Source of the DNA: Chrysogorgia sp. JL179-B06
Taxonomy: Eukaryota > Cnidaria > Anthozoa > Scleralcyonacea > Chrysogorgiidae
Length of the DNA: 64,000 nt
Direction of reading: 5' to 3'
Assembly: GCA_035772405.1 (NCBI GenBank)
Contig: JAYKKM010000375.1
Span: 3,182,001 to 3,246,000 of the forward strand
Part shown: positions 46,601 to 51,864 of the stretch, piece by piece
Numbering within the stretch: position 1 is the first letter of the stretch
How the letters are laid out: every line of letters begins with the position of its first letter
Notes under the pieces: model-generated
Told to the model about the DNA's origin: nothing
The model's input: only the letters and a program-made list of their open reading frames with translations
Databases searched by the model: none
Translations under genes and position numbers: made by a program

Positions 46601-47479
46601 CAAAGTTGGCCTTTACAGCTCTCCCATAGACCTCTTTTCAACCTCGTTCCCAGGGCATTTTGCCTCCACGGCGGAAGGTCGGCGAAAATGGCCCTGGGAT
46701 CGGCTGGTCCATTCTATAATCCGATTGGCTTGTCATAAAACTCAATTAATTCAGCCGAGTATAATTTATTCATCTAAATCTGAATGCTGTCTTCAAATTT
46801 TACAGCAAATTAGAAGTGATAGCTTTCGCTAAATTGGATATATGCTTCTTCATACCTTTTGTAAGAGATAACCATGGATGTATGGTGGATTATTAAGCTT
46901 GTTAGCTGCATTATGCCGACGAATGCTGACATGAACAACTCTGCAGAGCATTGAACATTTCGCAATTACTCAGGTAAACAAAGTAGACAAAGGCAATGGA
47001 ACAAAGACCACAAAAATTATCATATCTGAACACCCAGAAATTCTGGGTGTCATGTGACCAGCCGATCCCAGGGCCATTTTCGCCGACGTTCCACCGAAGA
47101 GGCAAAATGCCCTGGGAACGAGGTTGACCTCTTTCATAATGGCACCCAAATTAAATATTATTTTATATTCATAATTAGATTAGCCTTTCTGACCTCATTC
47201 GTGTGTCTGTAATTCCAAAGAATCTTTGCTTGCAGAATGGCTAATTTGTATGCATATAAAAGAATATTTCGACAGCCCGCCATTATATATCGTTATGTAT
47301 TGTTTTCTTTTTGTTTATCCCAGGTGTCAGTGCGTCCTCTTCAACACACGCAGTATGAACGGTTCATATTCTCTGCCTATCCTTACTACGCAAGTGCCTT
47401 TTCCATGATGGCTGGCTTATTCCTGTTTTCTTTCGTTTTCTTGTACCATCGCGATGAAGGAAAGAGCAAGGAGGATTAG
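13489..47479 (+). CDS. DDOST: DDOST, oligosaccharyltransferase 48-kDa subunit (11 exons)
   Basis: This is the complete gene for the OST48/WBP1 subunit of the ER oligosaccharyltransferase complex, which transfers the glycan from dolichol diphosphate to Asn of nascent proteins. Coding exons are 13489-13651, 16767-16877, 19101-19187, 21621-21724, 32069-32163, 33624-33821, 39959-40000, 40105-40252, 42458-42578, 46441-46547 and 47324-47479. They total 1332 nt, or 443 residues, close to the usual length. All introns are GT-AG and phases match throughout. The product has an N-terminal signal peptide, the lumenal domain ([38 protein letters not shown]), one C-terminal membrane span ([13 protein letters not shown]) and a cytosolic tail ending KSKED, a KxKxx ER-retrieval signal. 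An in-frame ATG at 13459 has weak context; 13489 (AAGATGG) is preferred. Introns 4 and 6 are greatly enlarged by mobile elements. Confidence 0.95.
14810..15025. mobile_element. Palindromic MITE
   Basis: The outer arms ACCAAAAGG-type and the inner arms CCAACCCCAAAACAACAAA are inverted around a CTAACCCCCC-rich centre. A shorter relative lies at 12385-12440. Confidence 0.6.
15480..15960 (+). repeat. Dispersed repeat, copy 1
   Basis: Segments such as AGAAGCTCGGAAAGACAATT and GTAGATGAAGCCC...TAGATTACCTTAAGTAGC recur in the same order at 59085-59460. The copies differ by indels, so this is an old non-coding mobile element of unassigned class. Confidence 0.65.
16500..16719 (+). mobile_element. LINE 3' end (uninterrupted copy)
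   Basis: This 5'-truncated copy of the CR1/L2-like family ends in a (TTA)n tail. At 16557-16560 it retains the intact TTAA of the family, so it gives the empty-site sequence for the MITE insertions at 6672-7287. Confidence 0.75.
16767..16877 (+). CDS. DDOST: DDOST exon 2
   Basis: The acceptor TTTAAG is followed by codons giving [20 protein letters not shown] and IFSPSVE, highly characteristic of OST48. The donor is AAG|GTATG, phase 1. Confidence 0.93.
17069..17554. mobile_element. TTAA palindromic MITE
   Basis: TTAA flanks both ends (17065-17068 and 17555-17558). The arms pair over about 150 bases, including ATTAAGATTTGTTTAATATG, and the ends are AGT...ACT. The arms have diverged moderately. 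Confidence 0.75.
17937..18012 (+). mobile_element. Single pogo/Tigger-type terminal repeat
   Basis: CAGTTGACTCCCGATAACTT with internal repeated TTCGAGTTA.CGG motifs has the form of a Tigger/pogo transposon end. No matching second end was found nearby. Confidence 0.45.
18618..19000 (+). repeat. Tandem repeat, about 125-bp unit, three diverged copies
   Basis: Each unit contains GTTAGTGGTGTGCACCCG, then TGTGC(A/G)CTC(C/T)ACTGACCTATATATA. The last copy is degraded. No coding potential is seen. Confidence 0.7.
19101..19187 (+). CDS. DDOST: DDOST exon 3
   Basis: The exon encodes [20 protein letters not shown] and LIAASSEV. It has a strong polypyrimidine tract and acceptor (TTTTTTCCAG) and the donor G|GTAAGT, and is exactly 29 codons long. 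Confidence 0.93.
19355..20090. repeat. Unclassified repeat containing a near-perfect 73-nt-arm hairpin
   Basis: The outer parts share GGAATCCCCCG/GGAATGCCCCGG-type sequence. Inside, 19517-19662 is a fold-back whose arms (CATCTTCCGAACTTCTCC inward to GAGCTAACAA) match almost perfectly around a one-base centre. Confidence 0.6.
20535..21463. mobile_element. TTAA palindromic MITE (AGTGCCCCTAACCTC family) with internal insertion
   Basis: The left end TTAAAGTGCCCCTAACCTC and the right end with TGAGG and GGGCACT are inverted. The left arm is interrupted from about 20580 to 21045 by unassigned sequence. It is the same family as the copies at 43049, 49442 and 58074. Confidence 0.65.
21621..21724 (+). 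CDS. DDOST: DDOST exon 4
   Basis: The exon encodes [20 protein letters not shown] and [14 protein letters not shown], one of the most conserved stretches of OST48. The donor CAG|GTACGT opens the 10.3-kb intron 4. Confidence 0.95.
21735..22290 (-). mobile_element. LINE 3'-terminal remnant (CR1/Rex1-like)
   Basis: On the minus strand, [22 protein letters not shown] resembles the C-terminal tail of CR1/Rex1-type reverse transcriptases, followed after a frameshift by [15 protein letters not shown]. It ends in an ATTATTATCATTAC-like tail near 21735. The remnant is 5' truncated and non-functional. Confidence 0.6.
22469..22804 (+). pseudogene. Adenain-like cysteine protease, N-terminally broken
   Basis: The frame reads [20 protein letters not shown], then [17 protein letters not shown], ending with a natural-looking stop at 22802. 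The HW, the following Asp/Tyr region and CGxYC correspond to the His and Cys of adenovirus-type maturation proteases, which in Polintons process capsid proteins. Two stop codons precede the frame (22463-22468). The AATAAATGATG at 22421 is out of frame, so the N-terminus is broken. Confidence 0.75.
22871..23645 (-). pseudogene. Polinton-lineage conserved protein of unknown function, broken twice
   Basis: The frame starts at ATG 23645-23643 ([14 protein letters not shown]). An in-frame TAA at 23469-23471 interrupts it after 58 codons, and a single-base frameshift follows near 23245. The C-terminal half ([20 protein letters not shown], then [20 protein letters not shown]) belongs to a family I recall as common beside Polinton-type ATPases and proteases in cnidarian and arthropod genomes. 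The tail is very basic, suggesting DNA or virion-core association. Function is not established. Confidence 0.6.
23653..23970 (-). CDS. Conserved small protein of Polinton-lineage elements
   Basis: An intact 105-residue frame has a basic helical N-terminus ([20 protein letters not shown]), a central Cys-containing helix and a C-terminal hydrophobic patch after a Gly ([12 protein letters not shown]). This layout is, from memory, common in such elements next to the preceding gene, and the hydrophobic Gly-led tail recalls membrane- or capsid-interacting minor virion proteins. Only 35 bases separate it from the ATPase end. The role is unknown. Confidence 0.6.
   Translation of the reverse strand: MSVRIRRNSDFLKVLQKCSPRQRKALLEVAHNDLLEAITECCLNVYLKTIKVNPRVSKRLSPFKDHLQFVADKHNPLRKRKEIILQKGEGFLPLILAPLNSWLVF
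24006..24644 (-). CDS. DNA packaging ATPase of element B
   Basis: A 212-residue P-loop ATPase has Walker A GGTKTGKT at residues 16-23 and Walker B LYIFDD at 86-91. The mid-region [19 protein letters not shown] contains the conserved polar sensor (VQNLF). It is the packaging motor homologue of this virus lineage, with a different Walker A context from the ATPase at 3914. The frame is intact although its neighbours are broken. It begins 92 bases from the AP-1-type repeat array and may have been driven from it. Confidence 0.8.
   Translation of the reverse strand: MYSLQLTHPFGLLISGGTKTGKTTFVKQLLANAQIMIDPSPENIVYFYSEYQDTFSEIESLVPGIQFIQGVPDSIFDTINPKMRNLYIFDDMMGEKDAIIAKLFTKKSHHGNLSVIYIVQNLFHQSKDHRTISLNASYIVLTKNVRDASQVIHLAKQLYPNNVKFFQQAYHIATKQPYSYMFIDLTPTCPDETRLRSGIFPQDKHYIYMPRT
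24737..25002. repeat. 18-copy 15-bp minisatellite with AP-1 cores
   Basis: The unit GTGACTCACGCAACC is repeated 17 times without variation, with an 18th partial copy. Every unit carries TGACTCA, the consensus AP-1/TRE site. It lies between the divergent ATPase (-) and repeat-protein (+) genes of element B. Because 15 is divisible by three, all frames without a stop stay open, which creates spurious long frames here. Confidence 0.95.
25081..25089 (+). promoter_or_regulatory. TATA box of the element B repeat gene
   Basis: TATATAAGG lies 44 bases before the ATG at 25133 and 79 bases after the AP-1-site array. This is a plausible core-promoter spacing. Confidence 0.5.
25133..25841 (+). pseudogene. 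Basic N-terminus plus Gln/Pro 69-bp repeat protein, decayed
   Basis: The frame starts with a highly basic segment ([20 protein letters not shown]) and a short helix, then Gln-rich repeats of 23 residues whose intended reading is [19 protein letters not shown]. Repeats start at 25362, 25431, 25500, 25569, 25638 and 25707. A 14-bp deletion near 25361 shifts the frame. In some units CAA has become TAA, adding stops. In the repeat frame the protein ends [15 protein letters not shown] at 25841. No family is recognised. Basic plus Gln/Pro-rich suggests a nucleic-acid-binding or transcription-related protein, an inference only. Confidence 0.55.
25319..25740 (+). repeat. 69-bp coding tandem repeat, about six copies
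   Basis: Consecutive units are nearly identical and differ mainly by transitions (GCAAGCGCA versus GTAAGCACA or GTAATCACA). They alternate between two sequence types, hinting that a two-unit block was duplicated. Confidence 0.9.
25842..27743. other. No gene seen; small MITE and AT-rich sequence
   Basis: Apart from the fold-back at 26091-26293 and a duplicated CAGTTCAATATGAACACAAAA segment at about 26752 and 26835, this is AT-rich unassigned DNA. 27480-27720 is a dispersed repeat with a second copy at 35325-35515, sharing TTCCGCGAAGAGGTCTGG. Confidence 0.5.
26091..26293. mobile_element. Short palindromic MITE
   Basis: GGTGCCACGTGAAT...GCGTGACGATCACTGAAA at the left and its inverse at the right (arms about 40 bases) enclose 120 bases. 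CACGTG E-boxes lie in both arms. Confidence 0.7.
27744..29265 (-). pseudogene. N-terminal region of Polinton protein-primed DNA polymerase B, broken
   Basis: On the minus strand the gene starts at 29265. It has a variable acidic N-terminus with a duplicated [10 protein letters not shown] / [10 protein letters not shown] motif, then the conserved Polinton region ([61 protein letters not shown]). Cys/His-rich zinc-binding segments follow ([18 protein letters not shown]). It is the part that precedes the exonuclease and polymerase domains of pPolB. At least three frameshifts (about 28795, 28350, 28050) and loss of everything downstream of the zinc region make it non-functional. It identifies the host element as Polinton rather than another virus-like group. 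Confidence 0.8.
29561..29577 (+). repeat. Target-site duplication, left copy
   Basis: TTATACAATACGCGCCA is identical to 30106-30122 and flanks the LINE insertion exactly. Confidence 0.85.
29578..30105 (+). mobile_element. 5'-truncated LINE 3' end with target-site duplication
   Basis: The fragment encodes the C-terminal part of a CR1/L2-like reverse transcriptase ([44 protein letters not shown]) followed by 3' UTR and a (TTA)n tail. A 17-bp perfect duplication borders it. A TGA replaces the Trp codon after APKL and small indels follow. It inserted into element B sequence upstream of the pPolB start. Confidence 0.85.
30106..30122 (+). repeat. Target-site duplication, right copy
   Basis: This is identical to 29561-29577. 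It is partly continuous with the TTATTA tail, so the exact first base is ambiguous by a few positions. Confidence 0.8.
30123..30880. other. End of element B flank and interspersed repeat
   Basis: 30123-30290 is G+C-rich with CGTGAGTCACGC motifs that echo the AP-1 array, probably the outer part of element B. 30433-30716 is an inverted copy of sequence at 48438-48760 (AAGTATGTACCTGCCTATACC region), ending in GGTTTTTACTGTA. No gene is seen. Confidence 0.5.
31100..31235 (+). pseudogene. hAT transposase C-terminal dimerisation domain remnant
   Basis: The frame reads [28 protein letters not shown], stop, [12 protein letters not shown]. This is the signature of the hATC domain through which hAT transposases dimerise. 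An in-frame TAA sits in the middle. Confidence 0.85.
31535..31820 (+). repeat. Tandem repeat of about 50-58 bp inside the hAT element
   Basis: Units contain ATGAAAATACTGAATTCAGA followed by GACATACAGTGCCGTG. About five copies with indels are visible. Confidence 0.8.
32069..32163 (+). CDS. DDOST: DDOST exon 5
   Basis: The exon encodes [20 protein letters not shown] and [11 protein letters not shown]. The acceptor is TCCCAAAG and the donor GG|GTGAGT. Confidence 0.92.
32233..32746. mobile_element. Long palindromic MITE
   Basis: The arms pair over about 230 bases: TAAATAAAGACTGG at the outside, TTTTAAGATGCTAAAATGAA in the middle and GAAGCCGGC near the centre. Both arms include CAAGATGGCCGC-type sequence. 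Confidence 0.75.
32761..32872. repeat. Compact hairpin element
   Basis: Two 44-base arms (GGTTATATACC...GATATATCAACCC) face each other across GAGGGCGAAGCCCGA. A similarly built hairpin occurs at 52935-53000. Confidence 0.75.
33010..33585 (+). repeat. (CCTTA/CCTCA)n pentanucleotide satellite
   Basis: About 570 bases of imperfect CCTTA and CCTCA repeats end 38 bases before DDOST exon 6. On the sense strand it forms a long pyrimidine-rich tract near the exon 6 acceptor. Confidence 0.95.
33624..33821 (+). CDS. DDOST: DDOST exon 6
   Basis: The exon encodes [40 protein letters not shown] and [10 protein letters not shown]. It is the longest internal exon and the best match to OST48. Acceptor TTTCAG, donor GA|GTAAGT. 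Confidence 0.95.
34055..34718. mobile_element. TTAA palindromic MITE, 664 bp
   Basis: TTAA (34051-34054 and 34719-34722) flanks GGTAGCAAGATCC and its inverse. The arms pair over about 200 bases, including CCGCCGATTGGTCAAAAT. The left flank (TTTGTCTTATTTGAAAGAACT) looks like the arm of another palindromic MITE, so it may be nested. Confidence 0.75.
34820..35340. repeat. Dispersed repeat related to 11260-11680
   Basis: Shared words include GTCATATTTCAAATCGAAC and ATTATAATGTCAAAATTCAA-type sequence in the opposite orientation. The copies are partial and diverged. A non-autonomous element is likely but the ends are unclear. Confidence 0.5.
35605..36062 (-). mobile_element. LINE 3' end, inverted copy
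   Basis: The same CR1/L2-like family, minus strand, begins with (TAA)n at 35605. It is 5' truncated at about 36062. Confidence 0.75.
36420..39139. mobile_element. pogo/Tigger-type element interrupted by a LINE
   Basis: CAGTCAACTCTC at 36420 and its exact inverse GAGAGTTGACTG at 39128-39139 are followed inward by CCGCTATTA.GGACACC repeats, as in pogo/Tigger ends. No pogo transposase domain is recognised. 38530-39050 is AT-rich unassigned interior. Confidence 0.6.
36795..38523 (+). pseudogene. Non-LTR retrotransposon remnant (AP endonuclease and RT fragments)
   Basis: Endonuclease motifs are visible in shifting frames: [12 protein letters not shown] and [11 protein letters not shown], typical of the EEP endonuclease of jockey/CR1-type LINEs. 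Downstream come [38 protein letters not shown] and a C-terminal CPCG..TVEHL..CP zinc-knuckle-like motif. The core RT segment with the catalytic Asp pair is deleted, and several frameshifts and a TAG (replacing a Trp) are present. G+C content is well above the surroundings. Confidence 0.75.
39186..39918. mobile_element. TTAA palindromic MITE
   Basis: TTAA precedes AGTGCACCTAACCCC at 39186. The arms AATGCTATGTTTGAAAGGGC and the inverse near 39890-39916 face each other, and an internal pair (AACATAACTTGAACC, twice in direct orientation) shows a further duplication. Confidence 0.65.
39959..40000 (+). CDS. DDOST: DDOST exon 7
   Basis: A 42-base micro-exon encodes [13 protein letters not shown]. 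Its phases (2 in, 2 out) fit exons 6 and 8 exactly, which is why it is accepted despite its size. Acceptor TCTGTAG, donor AA|GTAAGT. Confidence 0.85.
40105..40252 (+). CDS. DDOST: DDOST exon 8
   Basis: The exon encodes [38 protein letters not shown]. Acceptor TTTCTAG, donor GTT|GTAAGT. Confidence 0.94.
40253..41420. other. DDOST intron 8, left part; no gene seen
   Basis: A diverged inverted pair (GTGCAAGCTGTAGACCGAGG... / ...GCTTGCACCTATCA) lies at about 40735-40830, and ACCGGTATATCGG-type repeats lie at 40880-40925. The rest is unassigned. Confidence 0.45.
41421..42302 (+). mobile_element. hAT derivative 2, keeps the transposase N-terminus
   Basis: The terminal inverted repeats AGGCTGATGCGGTAT / ATACCGCATCAGCCT are perfect. 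Subterminal ACCGGTATT repeats match the remnant at 30882-32030. GTTAACT occurs just outside both ends and may be part of the target-site duplication. Confidence 0.8.
41960..42079 (+). pseudogene. BED zinc-finger start of a hAT transposase
   Basis: A 39-codon frame begins [20 protein letters not shown] and continues [15 protein letters not shown] before a stop. The W-x2-F spacing and C-x2-C are the first half of a BED finger, the DNA-binding domain of hAT transposases; the His pair and catalytic region are deleted. Confidence 0.75.
42458..42578 (+). CDS. DDOST: DDOST exon 9
   Basis: The exon encodes [40 protein letters not shown]. Acceptor CCGCGCAG, donor A|GTAAGT. Confidence 0.95.
43049..43872. 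mobile_element. TTAA palindromic MITE (AGTGCCCCTAACC family) with nested insertion
   Basis: The ends TTAAAGTGCCCCTAACC and GGTTAGGGGCACTTTAA are perfect inverses. The arms hold the family signature TGAGATATATCAGTTTGTTT. About 350 bases of unrelated sequence (43340-43690) sit at the centre. Confidence 0.8.
44100..44838. mobile_element. Palindromic element with TTTGTAAATAG tandem core
   Basis: The ends TATCACTGGAAAAACGAAGCC and the inverse are nearly perfect. The interior of both arms consists of irregular 30-40-bp repeats of TTTGTAAATAGTTTGTAAA and ACTGGCAACTTA on the left, and the inverse on the right. Confidence 0.75.
45706..45776 (-). repeat. tRNA-derived SINE head, minus strand
   Basis: The sequence is an exact inverse of 45971-46041, including A box TAGCTCAGTGG and B box GGTTCAATTCC. 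See the plus-strand unit for folding. Confidence 0.75.
45971..46041 (+). repeat. tRNA-derived SINE head, tRNA-Ala(AGC)-like
   Basis: The 71-nt unit folds as a cloverleaf: acceptor GCTTCCG/CGGAAGG with a mismatch in the first pair, D-stem GCTC/GAGC, a 7-base anticodon loop CTAGCAT giving anticodon AGC, and T-arm GGTTCAATTCC with one mismatch. Pol III A and B boxes are intact. The sequence continues directly into GCCTTGAAGTTGCATTTTTC, shared by both units, so this is a SINE rather than a tRNA gene. Confidence 0.75.
46441..46547 (+). CDS. DDOST: DDOST exon 10
   Basis: The exon encodes [35 protein letters not shown]. Acceptor TTTTGCAG, donor CAG|GTAGGA. Confidence 0.95.
46629..47134. mobile_element. 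Palindromic MITE in the last DDOST intron
   Basis: The arms of about 75 bases contain CCTCGTTCCCAGGGCATTTT and TGGCCCTGGGATCGGCTGG and their inverses. The centre is AT-rich. Related GAACGAG/CCCAGGG words occur elsewhere in the window. Confidence 0.75.
47324..47479 (+). CDS. DDOST: DDOST exon 11 and C-terminus
   Basis: The exon encodes [20 protein letters not shown], the transmembrane segment and the tail [10 protein letters not shown] ending at TAG 47477-47479. K at positions -3 and -5 forms the ER-retrieval signal. AATAAA at 47530-47535 is the likely poly(A) signal. Confidence 0.95.
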   Translation: MSVRPLQHTQYERFIFSAYPYYASAFSMMAGLFLFSFVFLYHRDEGKSKED

Positions 47480-47529
47480 AGAAGAAATAATTGCAGTTTT
47501 CTTTCGAATAATTTTACAATAGCTTACTT

Positions 47530-47535
47530 AATAAA
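47530..47535 (+). promoter_or_regulatory. DDOST poly(A) signal
   Basis: AATAAA lies 50 bases downstream of the stop codon and is followed by a T-rich stretch at 47563. Confidence 0.6.
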
Positions 47536-47637
47536 ATGTTGAGTTCTTCCCATTTTAACCTTTTTTTGTCGACTCACTTCGAATCGTAATTTCTCCAGAA
47601 AAACTCAAAACTGTCTTTTCACTTTGCTTAGTTGAAA

Positions 47638-48213
47638 CATGGATAGTAAATAGACTGGATAGGAAACTAAGATCACGTGCGACGTTTCCAGCATGCTGAT
47701 TGGTTTAGGCACCAGTTGGTCGCGTGAAAACCTAGTTGCAAATCGTGATGTCACAAAATCACCATAAATCGCAACGTTTAGCAATAATACAGCTAAAAAT
47801 GATAGTCAAACTACCAACAAATATCACAATGCCACTTTACGATGGAATATCCGACTACCATTACTCATTTTAGGCGAAAAGATCCAACTTTAGACGGTGA
47901 AAAACGCGTCGCAAATTTCAACTAAAACAACGGTAGTTTTGCGACGCCAGTTTCTTCACCACAAAACGTAAATAGCTGAAACAAAGACGAACAACATTTA
48001 CCTCGATCATTTGGTCGTGGCTTAGGCAGGTTTGTAAGACGATGAAACATTTTGGAATCTCAATATAGCTACTTGAATACGAAAATATGGAGAAGTCGAA
48101 GAGAAACTCAGCAAAATCTGTGTACTCGTGACATCTTCGTGACATCACGAATTTCAACTAGGTTTTCACGCTGACGTCAACCAGTTTCCTATCCAGTCTA
48201 TTTACTATCCATG
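47638..48213. mobile_element. MITE with 31-bp perfect terminal repeats
   Basis: CATGGATAGTAAATAGACTG at the left and its inverse at the right extend through GGATAGGAAACT. The interior also shows CAACTAGGTTTTCACG inverted pairs. Confidence 0.8.
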
Positions 48214-48437
48214 GTTGAAATACGTAGGTTTTGTAGTGGTTCTTCGATGAAAATAGTCGTTTATCCAATTGTGATTTTATCTACAAGTACTATCAAAATG
48301 AGGCAGAATGGCTTTCGCGGTTTCTCAATACCTCATCTCGTTCCAGAGATATTCAGGTTTTTTAGAAACATGCAAATTAGATATCTATGCCGTCATGTCC
48401 TCACGTAGACTGAATAGAATTCACAAAATGATGCATA

Positions 48438-48962
48438 CAGTAAAAACCCGCATAAAAGAACCAGTGGAATAAGAACCATCAGCATGAAATTTAGGCAATT
48501 AAACACCCAAAATACAAGAACCACTTCAGGCTGACAAATGAGACTGGTTCTTAAAAAACCTTAACTTTTGTACTTTAGCTGAAGTAGAAAGCATGTTCTA
48601 AGGGCAGGTATAGGCAGCTACGTACTTAATTTTATATTATTGCAAATGCAAAAAATATAATCTGTTGTTTAGTACTCAACGAGGTACATTTCGTCGAATT
48701 TGGAAGCTTTTAAATAGCAATTATTAGTGTAATACTGTATATTGATTAGAATACAATGTATATTATTACAGTAGGAAGAAACAACATGAAAAATGTAATC
48801 TTGGAAACAAATCATTTAAAACAGGAACAATTGTTTTTGACGAGAAATAAGAACCAGTTAAGAACCAGTTAAGAACCAATATTCTCACTAAGTACCCATT
48901 ATATAAGAACCACTTCAGCCTGATGTCAAAAATAGTGGTTCTTTTATGCGGGTTTTACTGTA
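48438..48962. mobile_element. Terminal-inverted-repeat element (ACAGTAAAAACCCGCATAAA)
   Basis: ACAGTAAAAACCCGCATAAA at the left and its inverse at the right bound the element. A half copy in opposite orientation lies at 30433-30716. The repeated AAGAACCA motifs and CAGTAAAA end recall pogo/Tigger-like ends. Confidence 0.7.
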
Positions 48963-49441
48963 TTTCTGCAAATAACAGATAGAAAGTGTCGAAACTTTGC
49001 ACATGTATACCAATGATGACAATGCGCACCACTGCACAGTATGTTGTCATGGAGACACTTGGAGTCAGACCGCTTCAACGCTCCCATTTGTAAAACAAAA
49101 TTTGTTTATTTTTATTTGTTTATTTAAAAAACCTGAATATCTCTGGAACTAGATGTAATAGTTCTAACACGAGTAAGCGTTCTTCCTCTGATTTCTAAAT
49201 ACATACAAGCTGGATGAAAATACGGGGCACACCCGAGTTTTTTAACCGGTTTGTTCGTATTTAGACATCAGAGGATGAACAATTACGAGTGTTAGAACTT
49301 GCTTCTCAAACGAATCCATATTTTGTGAGAAAATCGAGGTTAAAGTTAGCGAAATTTGGCCGTAATCTTCTTATTTCTAAACACTCATTAAATATTGATT
49401 TATTTTGAATTTTCATCTCATTAATTATTCGTTATTGTTAA

Positions 49442-49927
49442 AGTGTCCATAACCTCAAAAATGTTTTATTGTCTTGTTTGGAAGAACGTTTAAAAAGATA
49501 AAATAACTTCTTTTGAAGATTTTCGTTTCTTCGCTTTCTTTTTGAGATATATCAGTTTGTTTGATATGCAAATGTACGGAATTTACGTCACACATGCATA
49601 ATGACTTATTGGAGAAATGTGTGTATCTCTTTCTAGTCTTTCATTCTCGAACGAAATCCTTTAAAATCAAGAAGTTTGGTGTTGTGCGAGAAACCCACAC
49701 ACGTGTTATTCACACTTTAGTGTTTTTATTTCATGAACGCAAATATATATAACATTATCTGATAACTCATTATGAATGTGTGACGAAATTCCAGATATTT
49801 GCATATCAAACAAACTGATATATCTCAAAAAGAAAGCGAAAAAACGAAAATCTTCAAAAGAAGTTACTTTATCATTTTAAAAGTTCTTCCAAATAAGACA
49901 ATAAAACATTTTGAGGTTAGAGGCACT
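49442..49927. mobile_element. TTAA palindromic MITE (AGTGCCCC family)
   Basis: TTAA lies at 49438-49441 and 49928-49931. The arms closely match those at 43049-43872 and 58074-58515. Confidence 0.85.
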
Positions 49928-49989
49928 TTAATCGTACCCTGATTGGCTTATTTTTATCACATGATATTTTACATGTAAAAGCTTCGCCA

Positions 49990-50275
49990 GTACACCAACC
50001 TAGATTCGTAATATTTGGGTCTTCCCGAGCAAAATCATATATATTGTCAGCCGAAAATTTCATCTTCATGGACTTTCTTGCTGTTAAAGTTACCGGATGT
50101 GATGTCACAAGAGGAATTCCAAACCAGTTTTCTTTTGTTACTTGCCACAAAAATGCCTCCTATGATATCACATCCGATAACTTTAACAGCAAGAAAGTCC
50201 ATGAAGATGAAATTTTCGGCTGACAAGATATATTATGATTTTGCTGGGGTAGATCCAAATATTACGAATATGTAA
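49990..50275. mobile_element. Palindromic MITE
   Basis: The arms contain AGCCGAAAATTTCATCTTCA and GACTTTCTTGCTGTTAAAGT and their inverses, about 115 bases each, with a short centre at about 50105-50160. Confidence 0.8.
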
Positions 50276-51131
50276 AATCCCCCTTAGCCCTGACCGTTAT
50301 ATGTTATATACAGGTTCAACTTTATATGTATCCACATTTTGCGCAGAAAAAACAGTATCTCTATCACTGATCACACTTGGCGTGGTTGACACTGTTCGTT
50401 CTCTTTTCGGACAGTAGAACCTCTGCACCGCGTTCTTATTCAGGGGCCTAGGCAAGGGGCAAGGAGGCCCCAGGTTTGCTCTTGAGGTAAATGCTTTAAT
50501 AAAATATGTTTATATAAAAAAAAAACAAAAAAAACATGACACTCTGCTCTCCCGCTGTGAGGCGTGGGTCCTTATCGAATAGTTTCTCGGGCCCTATTTT
50601 TGAGCAACACCGCCCCTGCTAAAGGGATGACTCAAAAGATCCCTTTCTGTTTCTCTGATCTTTATTTTTTGTTAGGTTTAGAATTGGTATTTCGGTTGGG
50701 GTTAGGATTTGGATATTTAAGTCTCCGCTCCAACCTCGTTCCCGGGCCAGTCCTCCGTTATCAGTAAATTAGCAGAGGGGCCCCTTGAAAGCCAGGGATC
50801 CTCCGCTGCCCCCACCTACTTTCACACCTTCCTATGTGCAGAACCTTGATTCTTATTCCGTAAAATGCATGTGATTTTTGTTCTCTTGGCTTGTACCCTT
50901 CTAAGATTATAGAAGATTGCTGCCGAAAATAAGCCAGTTTTAAATGCAATTGTCTATTGTGGTTTTATCAACCTTGTACCCAGGCTTTTCACCCGCTCGG
51001 CGGACCTTGATTCAATCTGTATTGGTCAGCGGATAACCGCACTACACGTGCTGCCATCTAGCTCCATCAACAATATCCTCTGGAAATTTCATCATCGATC
51101 GTGTTCATTTATTTTTTAAACCTTCGTTCTC
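50276..51131 (+). other. Region upstream of ATAD3
   Basis: No gene is seen. An inverted CCAAT box (ATTGG) lies at about 51026, 105 bases before the ATAD3 start, and no TATA box is visible, consistent with a housekeeping promoter. 50940-51010 contains a fragment of a dispersed ACCCAGG-type repeat also seen near 7450 and 19850. Confidence 0.45.
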
Positions 51132-51369
51132 ATGTCTTGGCTCTTCGGTGTGAACAAAACACCGCCATACAGTGGCGCCCCTCCTCAATACCCCACCTCC
51201 CCCGAAGGAGGCGGTGATGGAGACAAGACAGGAGCTGGTGGAGGGGGTGATGGAAAAGGTGATGGAAAAGGTGATGGTGAAGGGAAAGGCAAGCTTCCAG
51301 CGTGGGCCAATTTTGATCCAACAGGACTTGAGAGAGCCGCTCAAGCTGCTCGAGAACTTGACAAGTCAA
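51132..51369 (+). CDS. ATAD3: ATAD3 exon 1
   Basis: The exon encodes MSWLFGVNK, a Pro/Gly/Asp-rich linker and [20 protein letters not shown]. This N-terminus is diagnostic of ATAD3, an AAA+ ATPase of the mitochondrial inner membrane that bridges to the outer membrane and nucleoids. Only the N-terminal portion is in the window; the coiled coils, membrane segment and AAA module lie downstream. The donor is A|GTAAGT, phase 1, matching exon 2. The linker uses repeated GGxGDGxGDGK-like units that may vary in length. Confidence 0.9.
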
Positions 51370-51595
51370 GTAAGTGTCTTAGGAGTGTAATGTTAAGGTA
51401 AATTACGGAGCTGTTGTTGTCCAGTTGTCTATAGTAAGTTGTCAGTATTCGAATGAAATTGACAAGGAAATTGACAACATTTTGAATTTAGAATATAAAA
51501 ATTTGAAATTAACATTAACAATATCATTACATTTCATTATAAAATCAAAACTGTAAAAAGTAGAGTGCTGCGTAGACAGTGTTTTGGTTAAATAG

Positions 51596-51722
51596 CAAAG
51601 TGAAAAGGTGGTAAATTGCCAAGATTTTTAGTGACGAAATACTGACGTTTCGAGCGGAAAGACGAAATACTGACGTTTCAGTATTTCGTTGCTAAAAATC
51701 TTGGCAGTTCATCACCTTTTCA
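51596..51722. repeat. Inverted copies of a Penelope element end
   Basis: CAAAGTGAAAAGGTGGTAAA at the left and its inverse at the right enclose two copies of GAAATACTGACGTTTC. These are the terminal words of the Penelope-like element at 9870-9937, here arranged head to head. Confidence 0.65.
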
Positions 51723-51864
51723 CTTTGTCTAAAATCAAAACTGCTACATGTATAACCAATAAAAATTATTAATTCGAAAAAAGAAAAGCCATATTAATTG
51801 TGATGCCTTAAAACTACAGTACTACTTAAAACTACTGTGTTAATATACACTCTGTTGTAGTTAT

